From assembly GCF_001905655.1 (NCBI RefSeq), contig NZ_JMHT01000070.1, positions 25,755-89,754 of the forward strand: DNA of 64,000 bases, read 5' to 3'. The notes under the pieces are model-generated. The model saw only the letters and a program-made list of their open reading frames with translations, did not search any database and was not told the origin of the DNA. Each line of letters opens with the position of its first letter. Positions within the stretch are counted from its first letter, which is position 1. This DNA comes from Mycobacterium sp. ST-F2 (GTDB lineage: Bacteria; Actinomycetota; Actinomycetes; Mycobacteriales; Mycobacteriaceae). Both the position numbers and the translations under genes were made by a program. This document shows positions 57,447 through 64,000 of the stretch, piece by piece.

Positions 57447-58283
57447 TCAGTGCGAGCGCGACGGCATCACGCGGGACGTGACGCGGGAGAACAAATCCTG
57501 GTACGCGCCCGAGCCGGTGGCCCGGATGATGAGGTCCAGCAGCTTGGCGTCCGGTCCGACGAGCACGCGGGCGTGGCCCTTGCGGACCGCCTCCAGGATG
57601 ATCTTGGCGGCGCGCTCGGGGGTGGTCTTGGCCAGCTTCGCGTCGAAGGTCTTGGCCAGCTCCTTCGGGTCGATGCCTTCGACCGCGGTGGAGTTGCGGG
57701 CGATACCGGTCTTCACGCCACCGGGGTGCACCGTGGTGACCTTGACGGGGTGGCCGGCGAGCTTCATCTCCTGGCGCAGCGCCTCGGTGAAGCCGCGGAC
57801 GGCGAACTTGGAGGCGTTGTAGGCGGCCTGGCCGGGGACGGCGAAGAGGCCAAAGACGCTGGAGACGTTGACGACGTGCCCGTCGCCCGAGGCGATCAGG
57901 TGCGGCAGAAATTCCTTGGTGCCGTTGACGACGCCCCAGAAGTTGACGTCCATGACCCGTTCGATGTCCTTGAACTGGCTGACCTCGATGTCGCCGGTGA
58001 AGGCGATGCCGGCGTTGTTGTAGATCTGGTTGACCTTGCCGAAGTGCTCGGCGACGGCGTCGGCGTAGAGGGCGAAGGCCTCGCGCTCGGTGACGTTGAG
58101 GCGGTCGGCCTTGACGGGGGCGCCGATGGCCTTGATCCGCTCTTCGGTCTCGGCGAGGCCCTCGGTGTTGACGTCACTGATCGCCAGCTTGGCGCCCGAG
58201 CGGGCGAGCTCGATGGCGAGGGCCTGACCGATACCCGATCCGGCTCCGGTGACGACACAGACTTTCCCGGCGAAGCCCTCCAT
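57447..58283 (-). CDS. Short-chain dehydrogenase, upstream copy of a tandem pair
   Basis: 278 residues from ATG 58283, with GGGAG five nt upstream; a GTG six bases earlier is less well placed. The same Rossmann motif (TGAGSGIGQALA), NNAG and SSVFG...YNASK catalytic set as in the downstream copy. The pair is separated by 29 bp and probably co-transcribed from a promoter in the 58284-58523 region, which carries several GGTACC-type half-sites. M. tuberculosis has only one gene here, so this is a local duplication or retention. Confidence 0.88.
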   Translation of the reverse strand: MEGFAGKVCVVTGAGSGIGQALAIELARSGAKLAISDVNTEGLAETEERIKAIGAPVKADRLNVTEREAFALYADAVAEHFGKVNQIYNNAGIAFTGDIEVSQFKDIERVMDVNFWGVVNGTKEFLPHLIASGDGHVVNVSSVFGLFAVPGQAAYNASKFAVRGFTEALRQEMKLAGHPVKVTTVHPGGVKTGIARNSTAVEGIDPKELAKTFDAKLAKTTPERAAKIILEAVRKGHARVLVGPDAKLLDLIIRATGSGAYQDLFSRVTSRVMPSRSH

Positions 58284-58523
58284 GAACACTCCCTTGTGGT
58301 CGATGCGCTGCTGTTAGCGACAGTAGCCGGTACCGCCGGTGTCGGATAGCACCGGGTGGTGCCGCAGGAGCGGCGGTACTCAACGGTACCAAACCGCTCC
58401 CAACCTGTGAATCATGCAAGGAAACGGCCGCCGTGAGCGCATTTTGTCGCTTCTCGCCGCCGTTATGGAGACGCTCGCTGCACTGCTCCGCTTCTTCGAC
58501 CCGACGGCAAGGAGTTGATTCCG

Positions 58524-59420
58524 ATGACAGCATCATGGGGCCTGACCGGACCACAGTTTCTGGGCGTCTATTTCGTCACCTACCTACTTGCGCTCGCGCT
58601 GATGTACGGCTTCCGGGCCGTGTTGACCCACACGGAAAGCGATCCCGAGAACCCGCGGCCGCTGCTCGATCCCTACGAGACCGCGTACCTGGCGGGCGGC
58701 CCGGGACGTACAGTCAGCGCCGCGATCGCAAACCTGGCCTTGAGCGACCGGCTTCTGGTTTCCCGCAGCGGTGCGCTCACCGTTCCCGCCGACGTCGAAC
58801 CGCTCGACGACGTCGATGCTGCCGTCGCCGCCGGTGTGTCCACGACGCGCCGCCGGCGGAGCGCGATGCGGCGGCTGCGCAAGCACCCGCACATCGTGGC
58901 GATCGGTGACCGGTTGCGCGGCCGGGGTCTGCTTCTCGACGACGGTTCGACCACCGTGTTGCGCGCCTGCGCGCTGCTGCCGTGCGCGGTATGGGTGGTC
59001 GGCCTCCTCCGCTTGATCAACGGCATCGAGTTGCACCACAGGGTCATCCTGCTGACGGTTTTCCTGGTGGCCACCGGTCTGTCGACGCTCGTCCTGGTAC
59101 GCGCATTTCTCGCCGACGCGGCGCACCGACCGTCCGACTCGGGGAAACTCGCGCTCGAAGGCATGAAGAACCGGTACGAGTCCGGCGTGGGCCTGAACGA
59201 TCCTGCGACGGAGACCCGGCGGGCCGACGCGCTACGGCAGGCGCAGGTGGTCGGGGTCGCGCTGCTCGGTTTCGCCGCGCTGACAGACGACGATCTGCGC
59301 ACGTCGCTGATCGGCAGTGCCGGTGTCGGCAGCGGAGGCGGTTGTGGCAGCGGCAGCAGCTGTGGCGGAGGGGGTTGCGGCGGCGGTGGCTGTGGCGGCT
59401 GCGGCGGGTGCGGCGGATGA
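58524..59420 (+). CDS. TIGR04222-type membrane protein with Gly/Cys-rich C-terminal tail
   Basis: 298 residues from ATG 58524, with AAGGAG 9 nt upstream. Three membrane helices (about residues 10-30, 147-165 and 172-194) frame a cytoplasmic domain (residues 45-145). The conserved region LDPYETAYLAGGPGRTVSAAIANLALSDRLLV is diagnostic of TIGR04222. After residue 268 the chain is almost only glycine and cysteine, with Cys at 274, 280, 285, 290, 293 and 296 in GxxC and GGCGGCGG patterns. Such tails resemble modified-peptide precursors. The next gene, a DUF692 enzyme, overlaps it by 4 nt. The role is inferred: membrane anchor and precursor. Confidence 0.8.
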   Translation: MTASWGLTGPQFLGVYFVTYLLALALMYGFRAVLTHTESDPENPRPLLDPYETAYLAGGPGRTVSAAIANLALSDRLLVSRSGALTVPADVEPLDDVDAAVAAGVSTTRRRRSAMRRLRKHPHIVAIGDRLRGRGLLLDDGSTTVLRACALLPCAVWVVGLLRLINGIELHHRVILLTVFLVATGLSTLVLVRAFLADAAHRPSDSGKLALEGMKNRYESGVGLNDPATETRRADALRQAQVVGVALLGFAALTDDDLRTSLIGSAGVGSGGGCGSGSSCGGGGCGGGGCGGCGGCGG

Positions 59421-60511
59421 CCGCCGGCGCCCTCGGGCCGGCCGTCGGCATCGGCTGGCGGCCCGAGATCGACCTCACCATCGAGCGACTGCCCGGTGTC
59501 GAATTCATGGAGGTGATCGCCGAGGGCATCCGGCCGGGCGCCCTCCCGGAGTCGTTGGTTGCCGTGCGCGGCCGCGGAATTCCCGTTGTGCCACACGGAA
59601 TTTCGCTCTCCTTGGGTGGTGCGGAGCGGCCCGAATCTGCGCGGCTGAAGCACCTCGGCGACTGTGCGGTGGCCCTCGGGGCCCCGTTGGTCAGCGAGCA
59701 CATCGCTTTCGTGCGCGCCGGCGACCGCGAAGCCGGGCATCTCCTGCCGGTACCGCGCAGCCGGGCCGCACTCGACGTCGTCGTGGCCAATGTCCGGAAC
59801 GCCCAGGACGCGCTGCCCGTCCCGCTGGCCCTCGAACACGTGGCATCCGTCGTGTCATGGCCCGACGACGAATTCACCGAGGCACAGTTCCTGCGGGAGA
59901 TCATCGAGCGCACGGGCGCGCACCTGCTGCTGGACGTGGCCAACCTGTACACGTCGGCCGTCAACTTCGGCGCCGATCCGCTCGCTGCGCTCGACACGTT
60001 GCCGCTGGATCGGATCGCCTACGTCCACGTCGCCGGTGGAGCGTTGCGCGACGGCGTCTGGCACGACACCCACACCGCCGATGTCGCCGAGCCGATCCTG
60101 GAATTGCTCGCCGAGCTTGCGCGCAGAACCGAGGTGCCCGCCATCATGCTGGAACGCGACGGCGCCTACCCGGCGCCCAGCGTGCTGTCACGCGAGTTGG
60201 CCGCCATCAGGGCGGCTGCCGGACGCGTCGGTGACGACGCGGTTCGGCCCTGGGCTGCGGGACTGGACCGCTTGCCCGGTCGGGTGGCTGCTGAACCGTC
60301 CGACATCACCCGTCGGGCCCTGGCCACTGCCGAGGACTCGCTGCTACAGGCGCTGCTGGGACTGTCCGGCCCACCGCCGGGATTCGACGAACATCGTGTT
60401 GCGGTGGCGGGGGCCGCCTTGGCGCACAAGCGCGCACACACGCACACGAAAATGGGCTTGCGTGCGAAACTTCGCGAGAAGTTCGCACACAAGCCCACGT
60501 CCGGTGTTTAG
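59417..60511 (+). CDS. DUF692-family multinuclear iron oxidase-like enzyme (MNIO)
   Basis: 364 residues from ATG 59417, overlapping the previous stop (ATGA). A TIM-barrel DUF692 protein of the MbnB/TglH type, which oxidise cysteine-containing peptides with two or three iron ions. Likely metal ligands seen: H60 (VVPHGISLSLGG), E94/H95 (VSEHIAF), E140/H141 (LALEHVAS), D173 and N176 (LLDVANLYTSAVNFG), H204 (YVHVAGG), D217 and H219 (DTHTADV) and E246/D248 (MLERDG). Residues about 280-364 are an extra helical, basic tail not needed for the barrel, maybe peptide-binding. Its substrate is most simply the Cys tail of the upstream protein. Confidence 0.85.
   Translation: MTAGALGPAVGIGWRPEIDLTIERLPGVEFMEVIAEGIRPGALPESLVAVRGRGIPVVPHGISLSLGGAERPESARLKHLGDCAVALGAPLVSEHIAFVRAGDREAGHLLPVPRSRAALDVVVANVRNAQDALPVPLALEHVASVVSWPDDEFTEAQFLREIIERTGAHLLLDVANLYTSAVNFGADPLAALDTLPLDRIAYVHVAGGALRDGVWHDTHTADVAEPILELLAELARRTEVPAIMLERDGAYPAPSVLSRELAAIRAAAGRVGDDAVRPWAAGLDRLPGRVAAEPSDITRRALATAEDSLLQALLGLSGPPPGFDEHRVAVAGAALAHKRAHTHTKMGLRAKLREKFAHKPTSGV
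60453..60497 (+). terminator. Hairpin at the end of the DUF692 gene, between convergent genes
   Basis: TGGGCTTG (60453-60460) pairs with CAAGCCCA (60490-60497). GTGCGAA and CTTC inside pair with GAAG and TTCGCAC, with one bulged A and a GCGA loop. The stem is coded within the last 20 codons and probably ends the DUF692 message. On the other strand it lies past the kgd stop. Confidence 0.6.
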
Positions 60512-63500
60512 GGGGCGAAGGCCTCGTCGAGGATGGCCTGCTGCTCGATGGCGTGCACCTTCGAGCTACCCGACGACGGCGCGCTCATGGCCCGGCGCGA
60601 GATGCGCTTGATGCCGGGCAGCTTCTCCGGCAGCAGCTCGGGCAGGCTCAGGCCGAACGTCGGCCACGCGCCCTGGTTGGCCGGCTCTTCCTGCACCCAG
60701 AAGTACTGCTGCACGTTCGGGTACTGGTCCAGCGTGGCGTTGAGCCGGCGCTTGGGCAGCGGGTACAGCTGCTCGATGCGGATGATCGCGATGTCCTCGC
60801 GCTTGTCCTTGGCCTTGCGGGCCACCAGCTCGTAGTACAGCTTGCCGCTGGTGAGCAGCACCCGGGTGACCTTCGACCGGTCGCCGATGCCGTCTTCGTA
60901 GGTCGGCTCCTCGAGCACCGAGCGGAACTTGATCTCGGTGAAGTCCTTGACGTCGCTGACCGCGGCCTTGTTGCGCAGCATGGACTTCGGGGTGAAGACG
61001 ATCAGCGGACGGTGGATGCCGTCCAGGCCGTGCCGGCGCAGCAGGTGGAAATAGTTGGCCGGGGTCGACGGCATGGCGACCGTCATCGAACCTTCGGCGC
61101 ACACCTGCAGGAACCGCTCGATGCGGCCCGACGTGTGGTCCGGGCCCTGGCCCTCGTGCCCGTGCGGCAGCAGCAGCACGACGTCGGAGAGCTGACCCCA
61201 CTTGGCCTCACCGGAGCTGATGAACTCGTCGATGATCGACTGCGCGCCGTTGACGAAGTCACCGAACTGGGCTTCCCACAGCACCATGGCGTCGGGGTTG
61301 CCCACCGAGTAGCCGTACTCGAAGCCGACCGCCGCGAACTCCGACAGTGCCGAGTTGTAGATCAGCAGCTTGCCGCCGGTCGGGGTGCCGTCGGTATTGG
61401 TGGCCAGCAGCTGCAGCGGGGTGAACTCCTCGCCGGTGACGCGGTCGATGAGGACGGCGTGCCGCTGCGTGAACGTGCCGCGCTGGGTGTCCTGACCGGA
61501 GAACCGGATCAACCGGCCCTCGGCGACCATCGAGCCCAGGGCGAGCAGCTCACCGAAGGCCCAGTCGATCTTGCCCTCGTAGGCCATCTCGCGGCGCTTC
61601 TCCAGCACGGGCTTGACGCGCGGGTGCACGTTGAAGCCCTCCGGCACCGCCAGGTGCGCGTCGCCGATGCGGGCCAGCAGCGACTTGTCGACCGCGGTGA
61701 ACAAGCGTTGCGGGATGGTCTGGTCGGTCTCCACCGATTCGCTGGGCTCGATCTCGTGCTTCTCGAGCTCGCGGACCTCGTTGAACACCCGCTCCAGCTG
61801 GCCCTGGTAGTCGCGCAGCGCGTCCTCGGCCTCTTTGATGGAGATGTCACCACGGCCGATGAGGGCTTCGGTGTAGGTCTTGCGGACGCCGCGCTTGGTG
61901 TCGATGACGTCGTACATGTACGGCTGCGTCATCGACGGGTCATCGCCCTCGTTGTGGCCGCGGCGGCGGTAGCACAGCATGTCGATGACGACGTCCTTCT
62001 TGAACGCCTCGCGGAAGTCGACGGCCAGGCGGGCCACCCAGGCGCACGCCTCGGGGTCGTCGCCGTTGACGTGGAAGATCGGGGCGCCGATCATCTTGGC
62101 CACGTCGGTGCAGTACTCGCTGGAGCGCGAATCCGTTGGCGCCGTGGTGAACCCGATCTGGTTGTTCACGATGATGTGGATGGTGCCGCCGGTGCGGTAG
62201 CCCTTGAGCAGCGCGAGGTTGAGCGTCTCGGCGACCACGCCCTGACCGGCGAACGCAGCGTCGCCGTGCAGCATCATCGGCACGATCGAGAAGCGGCCGT
62301 GTGCGTCGCTGTCGTCGTGTTCGTCACCGACCAGCAGGTCCTGCTTGGCCCGGACCAGGCCCTCAAGCACCGGGTCGACGGCCTCGAGGTGGCTGGGGTT
62401 GGCCACCAGCGACACGTCGATCTCGTTGTCGCCGAACATCTGCAGGTAGTGCCCGGTGGCACCGAGGTGGTACTTCACGTCGCCGGAGCCGTGCGCCAGC
62501 GCCGGGTTCAGGTTGCCCTCGAACTCGCTGAAGATCTTGGCGTACGGCTTGCCGACGATGTTCGCCAGCACGTTTAGGCGACCGCGGTGCGGCATGCCGA
62601 TGACCACTTCGTCGAGTCCGTGCTCGGCGGCCTGGTCGATGGCGGCGTCCATCATCGGGATGACGGCCTCCGCGCCTTCCAGCGAGAAGCGCTTCTGCCC
62701 AACGTATTTGGTGTGCAGGAACGTCTCGAAGGCCTCGGCGGCGTTGAGCTTGGACAGAATGTACTTCTGTTCGCCGACGGCCAGCTTGTCGTGCTTGACC
62801 TCGACGCGCTCCTGCAGCCACTTCTGCTGCTCGGGTTCGAGGATGTGGGTGTACTCGACACCGACGTGGCGGCAGTAGGCGTCACGCAGCACCGACAGCA
62901 CGTCGCGCAGCTTCATGAACTGCTTGCCGGCGAAGCCGTCGACCTTGAACTCGCGGTCCAGGTCCCACAGCGTCAGGCCGTGGGTGTTGACGTCGAGGTC
63001 GGGGTGGCTGCGGAAGCGGGTCTTGTCCAGGCGCAGCGGGTCGATGTCGGCCATCAGGTGACCGCGGTTGCGGTAGGCCGCGATCAGCTCGATGATGCGG
63101 GCGTTCTTGTGGGCGATCGAGTCCGGGTTGTCGATGCGCCAGCGCACCGGCTCGTAGGGGATGCCCAGCTCGCGGAAGATCTCGTCGAAGAAGGCGTCGT
63201 CGAGCAGCAGGCGATGCACGGTGCGCAGGAAGTCGCCGGACTCGGCGCCCTGGATGATGCGGTGGTCGTAGGTCGACGTCAGCGTGATGAGCTTGCCGAC
63301 GCCGAGCTCGGCGATGCGCTCTTCACTCGCGCCCTGGAACTCGGCCGGGTACTCCATGGCACCGGCGCCGATGATCGCGCCCTGGCCGCGCATCAGGCGC
63401 GGCACCGAGTGCACGGTGCCGATGGTGCCGGGGTTGGTCAGCGAGATGGTGACGCCGCTGAAGTCCTCGGCGGTCAGCTTGCCGTCGCGGGCCCGCCGGA

Positions 63501-64000
63501 CGATGTCCTCGTAGGCGGCGATGAACTGGCCGAATTGCATTGTCTCGCAACGCTTGATGGCCGCGACGACGAGCTGGCGCGAGCCGTCCTTGTTCTGCAG
63601 GTCGATGGCCAGACCGAGGTTGGTGTGCGCCGGCGTGACGGCCGTCGGCTTGCCGTCGACCTCGGCGAAGTACCGGTTCATGTTCGGGAACTGCTTGACC
63701 GCCTGGACGATCGCGTAGCCCAGCAGGTGGGTGAAGCTGATCTTGCCGCCGCGCGTGCGCTTGAGGTGGTTGTTGATGACGACGCGGTTGTCGATCATCA
63801 GCTTCGCGGGGATGGCGCGCACGCTCGTGGCGGTCGGCACGTCCAGCGACGCGTTCATGTTCTTGACGACGGCGGCCGCGGCGCCGCGCAGCGTCTGCGT
63901 CTCGGAGTCCTCGGCGGGCGCGGGTCCGGCGGCGGCCTTGGCGGGGGCGGCCTTGGCCGGCGCGGCGGCGGGTGCAGGCGCCGCAGCAGGGGCGGGCGCC
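60508..64000 (-). CDS. kgd: Multifunctional 2-oxoglutarate decarboxylase/dehydrogenase E1 (5' end outside window)
   Basis: The frame stays open to base 64000, so about 1163 C-terminal residues are present of some 1230. From the window edge: an Ala/Pro-rich linker, the E2-like acyltransferase domain (NASLDVPTATSVRAIPAK, GKISFTHLLGYAIVQAVKQFPNMNRYF, VTISLTNPGTIGTVHSVPRL, STYDHRIIQGAESGDF), then the E1 part. ThDP and metal binding are in GMPHRGRLNVLANI, GDAAFAGQGVV and NNQIGFTT. Later come the catalytic RGTFTQRHAVL region and the final PEEPxNxGAW-like VQEEPANQGAWPTF. It makes succinyl-CoA, succinic semialdehyde or 2-hydroxy-3-oxoadipate in the TCA cycle, with the DlaT/Lpd components and GarA control known in mycobacteria. 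Its stop overlaps the DUF692 gene stop. Confidence 0.95.
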   Translation of the reverse strand, partial: APAPAAAPAPAAAPAKAAPAKAAAGPAPAEDSETQTLRGAAAAVVKNMNASLDVPTATSVRAIPAKLMIDNRVVINNHLKRTRGGKISFTHLLGYAIVQAVKQFPNMNRYFAEVDGKPTAVTPAHTNLGLAIDLQNKDGSRQLVVAAIKRCETMQFGQFIAAYEDIVRRARDGKLTAEDFSGVTISLTNPGTIGTVHSVPRLMRGQGAIIGAGAMEYPAEFQGASEERIAELGVGKLITLTSTYDHRIIQGAESGDFLRTVHRLLLDDAFFDEIFRELGIPYEPVRWRIDNPDSIAHKNARIIELIAAYRNRGHLMADIDPLRLDKTRFRSHPDLDVNTHGLTLWDLDREFKVDGFAGKQFMKLRDVLSVLRDAYCRHVGVEYTHILEPEQQKWLQERVEVKHDKLAVGEQKYILSKLNAAEAFETFLHTKYVGQKRFSLEGAEAVIPMMDAAIDQAAEHGLDEVVIGMPHRGRLNVLANIVGKPYAKIFSEFEGNLNPALAHGSGDVKYHLGATGHYLQMFGDNEIDVSLVANPSHLEAVDPVLEGLVRAKQDLLVGDEHDDSDAHGRFSIVPMMLHGDAAFAGQGVVAETLNLALLKGYRTGGTIHIIVNNQIGFTTAPTDSRSSEYCTDVAKMIGAPIFHVNGDDPEACAWVARLAVDFREAFKKDVVIDMLCYRRRGHNEGDDPSMTQPYMYDVIDTKRGVRKTYTEALIGRGDISIKEAEDALRDYQGQLERVFNEVRELEKHEIEPSESVETDQTIPQRLFTAVDKSLLARIGDAHLAVPEGFNVHPRVKPVLEKRREMAYEGKIDWAFGELLALGSMVAEGRLIRFSGQDTQRGTFTQRHAVLIDRVTGEEFTPLQLLATNTDGTPTGGKLLIYNSALSEFAAVGFEYGYSVGNPDAMVLWEAQFGDFVNGAQSIIDEFISSGEAKWGQLSDVVLLLPHGHEGQGPDHTSGRIERFLQVCAEGSMTVAMPSTPANYFHLLRRHGLDGIHRPLIVFTPKSMLRNKAAVSDVKDFTEIKFRSVLEEPTYEDGIGDRSKVTRVLLTSGKLYYELVARKAKDKREDIAIIRIEQLYPLPKRRLNATLDQYPNVQQYFWVQEEPANQGAWPTFGLSLPELLPEKLPGIKRISRRAMSAPSSGSSKVHAIEQQAILDEAFAP

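Noticed and set aside
59329..59420. Glycine/cysteine tail as a frameshift artefact
   Set aside because: The frame stays open to a stop that overlaps the next start codon, and the regular GxxC spacing in a GC-rich stretch looks selected rather than shifted.
60553..62577. 674-codon open frame opposite kgd
   Set aside because: It is a shadow of the highly GC-biased kgd coding strand; composition is Val/Asp/Gly/Arg-rich without domains or ribosome site.

Overview
The window is high-GC chromosomal DNA from a rapidly growing mycobacterium (Mycolicibacterium type). The evidence is gene content and order that follow the M. tuberculosis interval Rv1193 to Rv1248c (fadD36, dapD, dapE, LOG, fadD6, folP2, gpgS, tagA, glgM/glgC, Rv1217c-1219c, sigE-rseA-htrA-tatB, mrp, lpqY-sugABC, corA, lpqZ, kgd), frequent GTG starts, and many leaderless -10 boxes (TANNNT 6-8 nt before the start codon). 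No rRNA, tRNA, CRISPR array, insertion sequence or prophage was seen. Gene symbols rest on recognition of the encoded proteins, not on a database search.

Layout. 1-3.2 kb: 3' end of fadD36, an F420/FMN-type oxidoreductase, a secreted protein of unknown function, dapD. 3.2-8.3 kb: an accessory 2,3-butanediol/acetoin-type cluster (flavin monooxygenase, zinc alcohol dehydrogenase, SDR, AcoR-like regulator interrupted by a frameshift) around a nested dyad operator. 8.3-14.2 kb: dapE, S4 protein, an ABC-F ATPase with a probable leader-peptide attenuator, an EspC-like ESX substrate, an Rv1204c-type ATPase. 14.2-25.6 kb: LOG, fadD6, a glycosyltransferase, two more copies of the secreted protein, folP2, gpgS, Rv1209, tag, DUF3117, glgM and glgC. 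25.6-31.3 kb: membrane proteins, an ABC exporter with its TetR repressor and operator, an array of direct repeats, an O-methyltransferase. 31.4-34.9 kb: sigE-rseA-htrA-tatB envelope-stress locus. 34.9-40.6 kb: TetR, MpaB-family oxygenase and aldehyde dehydrogenase, then an acyl-ACP desaturase under a duplicated palindromic operator, with a convergent fabH. 40.7-47.6 kb: mrp, lytic transglycosylase, DUF1003, MgtE-like protein, citE-like lyase and small membrane proteins. 47.7-52.7 kb: the lpqY-sugABC trehalose importer and a SUFU-domain gene. 52.7-64 kb: corA, malic enzyme, lpqZ, a tandem SDR pair, a membrane protein with a Gly/Cys-rich tail translationally coupled to a DUF692/MNIO enzyme, and most of kgd.

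How the parts fit. dapD and dapE belong to lysine/diaminopimelate synthesis. gpgS, glgM, glgC and lpqY-sugABC concern methylglucose lipopolysaccharide, alpha-glucan and trehalose. fadD6, the desaturase and fabH concern acyl chains. sigE-rseA-htrA-tatB is the surface-stress module. The best candidate for an undescribed system is the pair at 58524-60511: a three-helix TIGR04222-type membrane protein ending in a six-cysteine glycine-rich tail, overlapping by 4 nt a DUF692 multinuclear-iron-oxidase-like gene. This looks like a membrane-anchored, cysteine-modified (RiPP-like) product. Other strong observations are the ABC-F leader peptide, the duplicated desaturase operator, the TetR autoregulatory dyad, the three-copy secreted family with a shared upstream motif, and a dispersed 5-nt-loop palindrome.
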